This document shows positions 6,897-14,668 of a stretch of DNA of 40,844 nucleotides, in pieces. The position numbers were made by a program, and so were the translations under genes. Numbering within the stretch: position 1 is the stretch's first letter; each line of letters starts with the position of its first letter. The stretch is taken from positions 1-40,844 of the forward strand of contig JAFGOR010000113.1 of assembly GCA_016926375.1 (NCBI GenBank), given 5' to 3'. This stretch comes from Bacteroidales bacterium (GTDB lineage: Bacteria > Bacteroidota > Bacteroidia > Bacteroidales > UBA10428). The notes beneath the pieces are model-generated. The model was not told where the DNA came from and ran no database searches. It worked only from the letters and a program-made list of their open reading frames with translations.

Positions 6897-9593
6897 CTAA
6901 AAAGAAAAATTATACGTGATTGTTGGTAATGGTCTGCCAATGATGTAAAGGGCATAGAAATTATAATGCGGATATTCCTTCTGAAAATAAGCTGAATAAT
7001 AATTTTTTCTGCCATATAGGTTAATAATCGAAAAGGTCCAGCTGCCTTTCCATAATTTCTTTACTTTGAGTGTCTCACTGCTTGTTATGGAAACATCCAG
7101 CCGATGATAGTCAGGTAACCGGTATTCATTCCGGTCAGAATAATGCACCAGTTCATTGCCACCGACGCTATATCTATATTCCGGTAAAGTTATTGGCCTG
7201 CCTGTGTTATAGGAAAAAGTCCAGGAAAACCTCCATCGTTTTGAAATATGATAATTTCCTATCAGATTTATGTTATGCGGTTTATCATACACCGAAGGGA
7301 AATATTCATTTCTATTTACTTGTTCAACGTCTGTTTTACCATTGGTGCGTCTTTTAGAAGTAGAATAGGCATAGGTTAACCAGCCTGTTAAAAGGCCTGT
7401 GTTTTTCCTGATGAAAAGTTCAATCCCATAATTATAACCTTTGGCTTTTAACAGATCGGCGTCAAGGAATGGATTAACCAATAAGGAAGCTCCGTTTTTA
7501 TATTCAATGATATTGGTTAAGGTTTTATAATACAACTCCAGGGAAGTTTCATACATATTGTTGTTGAAATTTCTGAAATACCCTATTGCAAGTTGATCAC
7601 ATTGCAAGGGCTTGATATGGGTATTGCTTAATTTCCATACATCAGCCGGATTGATGACTGTAGAGTTCGAAACCAGATTGATATATTGATTGATCCTGTT
7701 ATAACTCATCTTAATTGAACTGAGGTCGCTAATGGCATACTTGAGGGCAATCCGGGGTTCAAAACCTGAATAGGCGGCAATGGTTTTATTTTTACCATAT
7801 TGTACTGTATCCATAATTGATTCAGCCGATTTGGGAGTTGAAGGATCATAAAGATAAACAGCAGCAGGTCCGAGATACCTGTACCCTGAATACCTTAATC
7901 CTATTTCAGCGCCCAGTTTTTCGGTTATGTTCATGTTATCACTTGCATATAACCCAAATTCAAGTGCCTTTTCTGAGGCCAGTTTAACAGGAACAATTAA
8001 TGACAATGAATTATAAGGGCTCAGTTCCCCCGGATGCTCATAATACAGAGCCCCGGTTAATCCGAAATCGAACAGGTGATTGGTAGAAGGAGTCCAGGTT
8101 ACATTGTATTTAAGCGTTTTATACAACAAAGATGTTTTTATTTTATAGGTTTCGTCTCTTTGAAGTGTGTCAAATCCATTCGTGACATAATTGTATTTAC
8201 TGAATCCAAAAATCATTGAAGAAAACAAGCTGCTGTTAAAAATATGATTCCAGCGCAGTGACCCGATCAGATTGGTATAGTTATAACCAGTGGAATTCTT
8301 AATACTCATTCTGTCGTTGCTGTAATATCCAAAAAGTGAGAGTTTGTTGTTGCCGTTAATATTATAAACCAACTGTCCGTTCAGATCGGAGAAACCGGCA
8401 GAACTATTCATCAGGTCTACATCATGTGTTTTGCGTAAAAGCCAATCGGAATATGTGGTGCGTCCCCCAAGGAAAAGGTGGGCTTTGTTTCTGCCTAAGG
8501 GCAAATCAAGGGTTGCTCTGCTGTTAATTAATCCTATTCCGCCTTTGAAGGCTGCTTTTTCCTGGTTATCGGTACCCAGGCGAATGTCCAGCACAGAAGA
8601 GGCTCGTTCTCCGTATCTGGCAGGTATGCCTGCTTTATATACTGTAATACCCGAGATGCCATCGGGATTGATAATGGAAGTCAATCCGAACAGGTGGGAT
8701 GAATTAAACACAGGAATATCTTCCAGGAGGATCAGATTCTGATCAGCTCCTCCTCCCCGCACGAAAAAGCCTGTTCCAAATTCACCGCTGGATTGAATAC
8801 CAGGTAGCAGGGTAATACTTTTTAATATATCTACCTCGCCAAATGATACGGGCAATTCATTAATCGTTTTGGCATCAAGTTTCACAAGACTCATTTGATT
8901 ACCAGAAACATTGTTATCGGATCTATTGGAGGTAATGGTCACTTCTGATAAGTTTACCGATTTCTCAAAAATCTCAAAATCAGCATAGCCCGGACTAACC
9001 AGTTTAACATCGCGAACAGACTCTTCATAACCCATATAGGATAATGTAACTTCATAATCACCCACCGGCAACTCTATTGAAAACTCACCTGACTTATTTA
9101 CAGAAGTACCGGTTTTTAATTGATCAATGTATAAGCGGGCACCGGGCAATGACTCTCCATTTTTTCCGTCTACAATCCTGCCTTGCAGGGTTGCTTTTTT
9201 ATATTTGCCGTATTCCTGCATTTTACCCACAAGAACTGCTGAGTTCTTCTCATTTTTACCATCTTGTCGAGTGGGTATATGCTGCAAGACCAAAACAAAG
9301 GTGGCTGAATCCAAAGTAACCAGGGAACATCTCCCGGTTTCGGTAAGTTTATATAGAAAATCTTCGGGAGAAAGATTTGTGGCGCTAACATGCATCTTTT
9401 TGTTCCGAAACCATGCCGGCAGGTAATAAATCCTTAATCCGGTTTTTTGTTCATAAAACGAAATCAGTGAATCAATGGGCTGGTATTCGGTTTGCTCATT
9501 ATTTGGAGGTATTTGCTGTGAGAAGGTTGTGGTTAACTTAATCAGAAAAACAAATACTAAAAGACTCTTTATTGAAATTATGCCAGGATTCAT
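6897..9593 (-). CDS. TonB-dependent receptor with STN and carboxypeptidase-like domains
   Basis: The preferred start is ATG 9593 (898 residues), because MNPGIISIKSLLVFVFLIKL gives a proper signal peptide ending TFS|Q; the frame continues upstream to 9671. Order of domains: STN-type domain (DSLISFYEQKTGLRIYYLP ... NLSPEDFLYKLTETG, about 35-95), carboxypeptidase-regulatory-like beta domain (GRIVDGKNGESLPGARLYI, about 138-220), plug (LDAKTINELPVSFGEVDILK ... FFVRGGGADQNLILLEDIPV), then a beta-barrel ending in Phe (TYNFSF), the usual outer-membrane insertion signal. It heads the four-gene operon with DUF4249 and MG2 proteins. STN domains commonly signal to FecR anti-sigma factors, but no fecR or ECF sigma gene is in the window. 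Substrate unknown. Confidence 0.9.
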   Translation of the reverse strand: MNPGIISIKSLLVFVFLIKLTTTFSQQIPPNNEQTEYQPIDSLISFYEQKTGLRIYYLPAWFRNKKMHVSATNLSPEDFLYKLTETGRCSLVTLDSATFVLVLQHIPTRQDGKNEKNSAVLVGKMQEYGKYKKATLQGRIVDGKNGESLPGARLYIDQLKTGTSVNKSGEFSIELPVGDYEVTLSYMGYEESVRDVKLVSPGYADFEIFEKSVNLSEVTITSNRSDNNVSGNQMSLVKLDAKTINELPVSFGEVDILKSITLLPGIQSSGEFGTGFFVRGGGADQNLILLEDIPVFNSSHLFGLTSIINPDGISGITVYKAGIPARYGERASSVLDIRLGTDNQEKAAFKGGIGLINSRATLDLPLGRNKAHLFLGGRTTYSDWLLRKTHDVDLMNSSAGFSDLNGQLVYNINGNNKLSLFGYYSNDRMSIKNSTGYNYTNLIGSLRWNHIFNSSLFSSMIFGFSKYNYVTNGFDTLQRDETYKIKTSLLYKTLKYNVTWTPSTNHLFDFGLTGALYYEHPGELSPYNSLSLIVPVKLASEKALEFGLYASDNMNITEKLGAEIGLRYSGYRYLGPAAVYLYDPSTPKSAESIMDTVQYGKNKTIAAYSGFEPRIALKYAISDLSSIKMSYNRINQYINLVSNSTVINPADVWKLSNTHIKPLQCDQLAIGYFRNFNNNMYETSLELYYKTLTNIIEYKNGASLLVNPFLDADLLKAKGYNYGIELFIRKNTGLLTGWLTYAYSTSKRRTNGKTDVEQVNRNEYFPSVYDKPHNINLIGNYHISKRWRFSWTFSYNTGRPITLPEYRYSVGGNELVHYSDRNEYRLPDYHRLDVSITSSETLKVKKLWKGSWTFSIINLYGRKNYYSAYFQKEYPHYNFYALYIIGRPLPTITYNFSF

Positions 9594-9606
9594 TTCATAT
9601 TGAAAA

Positions 9607-9614
9607 CAAATATA
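9607..9614 (-). promoter_or_regulatory. Bacteroidota -7 promoter box (TATATTTG) of the TonB/DUF4249 operon
   Basis: On the minus strand TATATTTG matches TAnnTTTG exactly and lies 13 bases before the ATG at 9593, implying a very short leader. This placement supports the 9593 start over 9671. A TTTG occurs further upstream (9640-9643) but its spacing is longer than ideal. Confidence 0.5.
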
Positions 9615-9703
9615 TATTGTAATGATACAAGTAAATATGCAAATACTCCATAAGTAAATACATTTTTTCACAGAATAAGTTTATTCCGGCCATCCACTGT
9701 ATC

Positions 9704-9910
9704 ATGATTTCCCAGGTTCTGATTCAACCCGGAGATATTGTCTGCCGGAATCAGGGCAGGATCTTAACCCATATCGGTATCGTGGTAAACAGGAAATCGC
9801 GCGATGGCAAACGTTACCAGATTGTACATAACATCGGTGGCGGACAGGTGATGGAAAACTGTTTGTTCGATTTCAAGATCATTGGGCACTATCAATATTC
9901 AAAGAAATAA
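9704..9910 (+). pseudogene. Remnant of a DUF1287 gene (C-terminal part only)
   Basis: 68 residues containing the conserved end of DUF1287 proteins: QPGDIVCRNQGR, then THIGIVVNRKSRDGKRYQIV, HNIGGGQVMENCLFDFKIIG and HYQYS. Intact relatives are about 190-230 residues with an N-terminal signal and a cysteine-containing first half. Here the frame is open back to 9635, but the extra residues do not look like the family, and the missing part would run into the divergent receptor gene. It is therefore a truncated leftover, though a short transcript cannot be excluded. The second residue of the QPGDIV motif and following GGG (here RNQGR) are also degraded. Confidence 0.65.
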
Positions 9911-10041
9911 TTGCAGGTTCCGGTAATCATCATGTTTTCCAAATAAATCATCAGTGAACAAGAGCTTGTTTTATTTGTTGAATAATGAAACCGATTGATT
10001 AAACAACAATGAAACATCTGGTTTTCTTCAACAACATACTT

Positions 10042-12435
10042 ATGATCAATAAGGCATTAACCGCCTTCATACTGTTACTTTTGGCTGCCTCATCCTTTGG
10101 TCAATCAGGTATTATCAAAGGCCGTATTTTCAATGCATCCGGCAATCAGCCCGTGGCCTTTGCCAACGTGGTAATTACAGGCACCAATACCTATGCCCTG
10201 AGCGATACTGCGGGTTACTATGAAATCAGTGGTGTGAATCCGGGGTATTACCGTTTATCAGCACTTGCTGTGGGTTTCGAAAATGCTGAAACCGAAGAAT
10301 TTCATGTTACCAATGCCCGGGTTACTTATGTTGATATTACCATGGTGGAAAAGCCCACCGAACTTGACCAGGTAGTGGTAAAAGCCACAGCTTTCAAGCG
10401 TGCAGAGGAAAGTCCGGTTTCCCTGAAATCAATTGGCATTGCCGAAATTGAAAGAAGTCCCGGTGCAAACCGTGACATATCCAAGGTGATACAGGCTTTG
10501 CCGGGGGTGGCTTCGGGGCTGTCATACCGGAACGATTTGATTGTGCGCGGAGGGGGACCTTCGGAGAACCGCTTTCTGGTTGATGGCATTGAAATTCCCA
10601 ACCTCAACCATTTTGGAACACAGGGTGCCAGTGGCGGATCGGTGGGTATTATCAACAGCGATTTTTTACGTGAGGCCGACCTGTTTACCGGGGCCTTTCC
10701 GGCTAATCGCGGCAATGTGTTGAGCTCGGTATTGGAAATGAAACTCATTGACGGCAATCCCGATAAAATGAGTTATCGTGCAGCCTTGGGCGCCAGTGAA
10801 GTAGCGGCCAGTGCATCCGGACCGCTGGGCGAAAGAACAACACTCCTGGTTTCGGCACGGCGTTCCTATCTCCAGTTGCTTTTCAATGCATTGGGACTCC
10901 CTTTCCTGCCTACGTTCAATGATTATACAGTTAAGGTAAAAACCCGCTTCAACCTGAAAAACGAGTTGACTTTGCTGAGTATCGGATCGCTTGATAAAAG
11001 CGTGTTGAATACCACATTGGAGGATCCTGATGAAGAACAACAATACATACTGAGTTACCTGCCTGAATATGACCAGTGGACGTATGCCATTGGCGCTGTT
11101 TACAGGCATTACAGGGATCGTTCCTACGATACCTGGGTACTCAGTCGCAACATGCTGCATAACGAATCAAGAAAATACGAGAACAACGACGAAAACGGAA
11201 ATCTCACCCTGAACTATGTATCACGCGAAATTGAAAACAAGGTCAGGTATGAGAACAACGCGCGGCTTGGTGAATATAAGATCATCAGCGGTGCCGGAGC
11301 GGAATTTGCAAAGTATACCAACAATACCTTTCAGCGTGTATTTATCCCGCGGGCTGATGATACGCTTACCTCGATTGATTATAATTCCTATCTTGATTTT
11401 TTTAAGTATAACGCATTCTTTCAGGTAAGCAAGAGCTTTTTCGCTGATAAGTTAACTCTTTCTGCAGGGCTCCGCGCCGATGGAGCTTCCTACTCCGATG
11501 AAACCAATAACCTGTTGCGTCAGCTTTCACCACGGGCTTCATTTTCTTATGCACTAAGCAGCAAGATGTCGCTTAATGCCAATGTGGGCAGGTATTTCCA
11601 ATTGCCTTCGTATACCACGCTCGGGTACCGTGATTTTGCAGGTAATCTGGTAAACAAAGCCAACGACATCAGATACATCCGTTCGGATCACCTGGTTGCC
11701 GGTGTTGAATTCCGCCGCAATACCAATGCCCGGCTGAGCGTTGAGGGATTCATCAAGTGGTACGACCACTATCCTTTTTCGGTTAACGATTCGGTATCCA
11801 TTGCCAGTAAAGGAGCCAACTATGGCACCTATGGAGATGAGCCTGCTACGCCCAACTCTTCGGGAAGGGCTTACGGGGCAGAAGTTTACTACCGCGATAA
11901 GGTGCTCGATTTGGTTAATGTGATTCTTTCCTATACGTTGGTTCGTTCCGAGTTCGAAGATAAGGACGGTCGTTTAATACCTTCGGCATGGGACAACCGG
12001 CACATCCTGAATCTTTCGGCCGCGGCTGGTTTAAAAAGGAATTGGAATGTGGGAATGAGATGGCGTTTTGTTGGCGGGGCACCCTATACACCTTATGATT
12101 ACAACCGCTCATCATTGATTGAAGCCTGGGATGCCCGGGGACAGGGTTACCTTGATTTCTCCAGATACAATACGGAGCGTTTCGGTAATTTCCATCAACT
12201 TGACATAAGGATTGACAAAGAATATTTTTTCAAAAAATGGTCGCTTGATGTTTATGTGGACGTGCAGAATGTATATAATTTTCAATCAAAAGAAACGGGC
12301 ATACTATTGCAACAGCGCGATACAAATGGCACCCCGTTAGTTGATCCGGAAGATCCTACCCGCTATGCACTCAAATCAATCACGACCAAATCGGGCACCG
12401 TATTGCCTACACTGGGCATTGTGGTGGAATTCTGA
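10042..12435 (+). CDS. TonB-dependent receptor with carboxypeptidase-like domain
   Basis: About 797 residues from ATG 10042 (MINKALTAFILLLLAASSFG, signal peptide, cleavage before Q); an in-frame ATG at 10009 would add 11 residues ahead of the signal. Domains: carboxypeptidase-regulatory-like (KGRIFNASGNQPVAFANVVI, about 25-105), TonB-box region (LDQVVVKATAFKR), plug (RSPGANRDISKVIQALPGV ... DLIVRGGGPSENRFLVDGIE) and a barrel ending TLGIVVEF. Shorter than SusC receptors and with no SusD partner, it belongs to the general TonB receptor group that takes up metals, cofactors or peptides. It is flanked by convergent MFS gene 24 bases away, and its own promoter is not clear. Ligand unknown. Confidence 0.88.
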   Translation: MINKALTAFILLLLAASSFGQSGIIKGRIFNASGNQPVAFANVVITGTNTYALSDTAGYYEISGVNPGYYRLSALAVGFENAETEEFHVTNARVTYVDITMVEKPTELDQVVVKATAFKRAEESPVSLKSIGIAEIERSPGANRDISKVIQALPGVASGLSYRNDLIVRGGGPSENRFLVDGIEIPNLNHFGTQGASGGSVGIINSDFLREADLFTGAFPANRGNVLSSVLEMKLIDGNPDKMSYRAALGASEVAASASGPLGERTTLLVSARRSYLQLLFNALGLPFLPTFNDYTVKVKTRFNLKNELTLLSIGSLDKSVLNTTLEDPDEEQQYILSYLPEYDQWTYAIGAVYRHYRDRSYDTWVLSRNMLHNESRKYENNDENGNLTLNYVSREIENKVRYENNARLGEYKIISGAGAEFAKYTNNTFQRVFIPRADDTLTSIDYNSYLDFFKYNAFFQVSKSFFADKLTLSAGLRADGASYSDETNNLLRQLSPRASFSYALSSKMSLNANVGRYFQLPSYTTLGYRDFAGNLVNKANDIRYIRSDHLVAGVEFRRNTNARLSVEGFIKWYDHYPFSVNDSVSIASKGANYGTYGDEPATPNSSGRAYGAEVYYRDKVLDLVNVILSYTLVRSEFEDKDGRLIPSAWDNRHILNLSAAAGLKRNWNVGMRWRFVGGAPYTPYDYNRSSLIEAWDARGQGYLDFSRYNTERFGNFHQLDIRIDKEYFFKKWSLDVYVDVQNVYNFQSKETGILLQQRDTNGTPLVDPEDPTRYALKSITTKSGTVLPTLGIVVEF

Positions 12436-12459
12436 TAATGCCCATTCAACCGGTGGAGA

Positions 12460-13599
12460 TTATCTTCTGCGGAACGACAATATGAAGGTTAACAGGATAC
12501 AAACCATCAGTACCAGGAAGCTCACCCGCAGGTCCTTCCATTCGGCAATAAATCCAAGTAAAACAGGGCCGGTGAGAAACCCGATATTGGCTGTGGCTGA
12601 AATAAATGAAACCCCGTCCGATGTTCTGATGCCCTTGATGCGTGACGCCAGCCGGTAGACTTCAGGAACAACTACTGAAAAACCGATTCCTATAATAAAG
12701 AAGCCGGTAAAAGTGGTTACAGGCAAGGCCAGCAGCACCAGTACAAAGCCTATGAGGCTGGTTCCGATGGCCATCCGAAGCAGTTTCCACGATCCAAACC
12801 GGTGGCTCAATGCGTCACCGGTAAAGCGTCCGAGCATCATGCCCACCGAAAACAAGGCGTAGCCAAGGCCCAGAAAATGGCCTTTCACCAATACTATCTT
12901 TTTCAAATAGAGCGCACTCCAGTCAGCAATAGCCCCTTCGGAAATCATCAGAATCAGGCTGATTGAAACAATGGCAAGTAAAGGTTTGATGGGAAATTTC
13001 CCGCGTTTGGTTTTCTCTGCATTTTCACTGCGAATGTGAAAATATTCCTGTTTGAGCCAGAATTGCAATCCGATCAGAATGGAAACCAGCACGGTGATGT
13101 GTGCCAGGGGCATCTTCAGCAACCCTGCGATAAAACTGCCGGTTGCTGAGCCAATGAAGCCGCCGATGCTCCAGAAACCGTGACTGCCCGTCATGATGTT
13201 CCTGCCTTCAATTTTTTCAATGGTGGCAGTAAGCGAGTTCAGCGATATGGCAAAAACCGAGCTCATCAGCCCGAAGCAGTAAAGCGCAATACAAAGTGTT
13301 ACATAGGTTGGGGCCAGGAACATGCCATACAGGGCCAGTGCGTATAAAACAAAACCGATAAAGGCTTGTCGGCCCACTCCCAACCGGTCAACCAGCCAGT
13401 TGCTCAGAGGCAGCATGGTAAGCGATCCCAAAGATGTGAAGAAAAGGGCACCTCCGATTTTGCCTTCGGTAATATGGAGCTTATCTGCAATAAAGGGGAT
13501 ATAAGTCACCCAGGTACTAAATATTAGGCTGAAACACGAGTACAAAAAAGCAGGGGCAAAGTATTTGCGACGCTGAAAGAATATTTTAACCGACACCAT
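12460..13599 (-). CDS. MFS transporter, YbjJ-like
   Basis: 379 residues with about 11-12 membrane segments and no signal peptide. Features of the YbjJ/FucP-like group: PLSNWLVDRLGVGRQ after helix 2, GSHGFWSIGGFIGS (about 148-161) and ISEGAIADWSALYLKK (about 218-233). Members move sugars or small metabolites across the inner membrane, but the substrate of YbjJ-type proteins is not well known. It is separately expressed: a perfect -7 box lies 20 bases upstream and the AraC terminator just beyond. The start MVSVKIFFQRRKYFAPAFLYS is supported by that promoter. Ends 24 bases from the convergent TonB receptor. Confidence 0.85.
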   Translation of the reverse strand: MVSVKIFFQRRKYFAPAFLYSCFSLIFSTWVTYIPFIADKLHITEGKIGGALFFTSLGSLTMLPLSNWLVDRLGVGRQAFIGFVLYALALYGMFLAPTYVTLCIALYCFGLMSSVFAISLNSLTATIEKIEGRNIMTGSHGFWSIGGFIGSATGSFIAGLLKMPLAHITVLVSILIGLQFWLKQEYFHIRSENAEKTKRGKFPIKPLLAIVSISLILMISEGAIADWSALYLKKIVLVKGHFLGLGYALFSVGMMLGRFTGDALSHRFGSWKLLRMAIGTSLIGFVLVLLALPVTTFTGFFIIGIGFSVVVPEVYRLASRIKGIRTSDGVSFISATANIGFLTGPVLLGFIAEWKDLRVSFLVLMVCILLTFILSFRRR

Positions 13600-13618
13600 G
13601 ACCTCAATAAATGCGTTG

Positions 13619-13626
13619 CAAAACTA
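13619..13626 (-). promoter_or_regulatory. Bacteroidota -7 promoter box (TAGTTTTG) of the MFS gene
   Basis: Minus-strand TAGTTTTG matches TAnnTTTG exactly, 19 bases before the ATG at 13599. It sits between the AraC-gene terminator and the MFS start, which is where a promoter is needed. The -33 element is weak. Confidence 0.5.
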
Positions 13627-13668
13627 ACATCTTTTGAGCAGGTGCGAACAGGCATGTGGTTAGAAATT

Positions 13669-13700
13669 AAAAAAAAGAAGCCGTCCCTGAAGAGACGGCC
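13669..13700 (-). terminator. Rho-independent terminator of the AraC-type gene
   Basis: GCCGTC (13680-13685) and GACGGC (13694-13699) form a 6-bp GC-rich stem with an 8-base loop. On the minus strand it is followed by a run of T (plus-strand A run 13669-13679). It lies 11 bases after the AraC-type stop codon and before the MFS promoter. Confidence 0.85.
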
Positions 13701-13710
13701 TTGCTTTTGA

Positions 13711-14628
13711 CTACATGGGTTTAACAGGAATACAGATGTCCACTCTGAACTTCCTGGAGGCATCTAATTCGCCGTTGTTATAATAAATCTCGTAGGGACT
13801 GGCGTCGGCCGGTTCGAAACCGCTTTGCGACAGCCACAGGCATGTTGAATCCCAGGCCTGTTTGAATTCATGGGTGAAGATTTCAAACTGCCCGACAACG
13901 AATTTTCCTCCGGGGATCTTCATCTTGCCAATCTCTCCTTCTGTTTTCACATCACCTTGTAATGTAATGCAGGCGCTTTGTCTGATTTTTTCAGGCGCAG
14001 TGACTTTCGGATCGTCATGATAGTAAGTGATTCCTTTTGTTTCAGGAAACCGGAGCAAGCCCCTGGGGCCCGCCCATTTGAAAAGCTTATCATACGCAGT
14101 TCCAATCTGGTCGAAACGGCCGGTGTGACGGCAATAGATAACGTCCATAGCCGGCATGTCTTTAATCTCAAAATTGTCTTTCATCATGGTGTTCAATTTT
14201 AATGAATTGTTTTCACAAACGTAGTCCATGTTGGTATCAGACAATTTACTGTTCTTGCTGAGCAATTGACGATTCTTGCTGTTTTCATTCCTGTTTTTGC
14301 GGAACTCATTAGCACTGCTTCCAAACCGGCCTTTAAAGTTTCGGCAGAATACCGAAGTACTGTTGTATCCGCAGTTAAAGGCTATTTCAGATACCGGTGT
14401 TTCGGAATTGTTGAGGAGCATACTGGCAGCTTTTTCAATGCGGATGCGTTTGATGAATTCATAGAGCGTTTCACCTACAAAAGCTGCATAGATCCGGTGA
14501 AAATGGAATGGAGAGAAACTGGCAACGTTGGCCAGTATCTCAAGTGAAAGCTCCTGGTCAATATGTTGTTCAATGTAATCAATTACTTTGTTGATGCGGT
14601 GAATGTATTCTTTCTGGTAGGTGTTCAT
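13711..14628 (-). CDS. AraC-family regulator with GyrI-like effector domain
   Basis: 305 residues. Residues about 8-108 are an AraC double helix-turn-helix (DQELSLEILANVASFSPFHF as first HTH; NSETPVSEIAFNCGYNSTSV and FCRNFKGRFGSSANEFR as the second). After a polar linker, about 150-305 form a GyrI/SOUL-like ligand-binding domain (MPAMDVIYCRHTGRFDQIG ... PGGKFVVGQFEIFTHEF ... FEPADASPYEIYYNN). This order (DNA binding first, effector second) is that of Rob/BmrR-like drug- or stress-responsive activators. It binds DNA in the cytoplasm. Targets may include the adjacent MFS gene, which would make sense for an efflux pump, but each has its own signals and the link is inference. Confidence 0.88.
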   Translation of the reverse strand: MNTYQKEYIHRINKVIDYIEQHIDQELSLEILANVASFSPFHFHRIYAAFVGETLYEFIKRIRIEKAASMLLNNSETPVSEIAFNCGYNSTSVFCRNFKGRFGSSANEFRKNRNENSKNRQLLSKNSKLSDTNMDYVCENNSLKLNTMMKDNFEIKDMPAMDVIYCRHTGRFDQIGTAYDKLFKWAGPRGLLRFPETKGITYYHDDPKVTAPEKIRQSACITLQGDVKTEGEIGKMKIPGGKFVVGQFEIFTHEFKQAWDSTCLWLSQSGFEPADASPYEIYYNNGELDASRKFRVDICIPVKPM

Positions 14629-14668
14629 AAATAGGAATATGCAGATGGAATTTTATCTGTAATTACAA

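Noticed and set aside
8431-8742. Plus-strand ORF of 103 residues inside the TonB receptor
   Set aside because: Shadow of the receptor plug region on the other strand; no independent support.
14640-14668. Terminator after the propeller/HTH regulator
   Set aside because: CAGAT/ATCTG gives only a 5-bp AT-rich stem without a T-tract.
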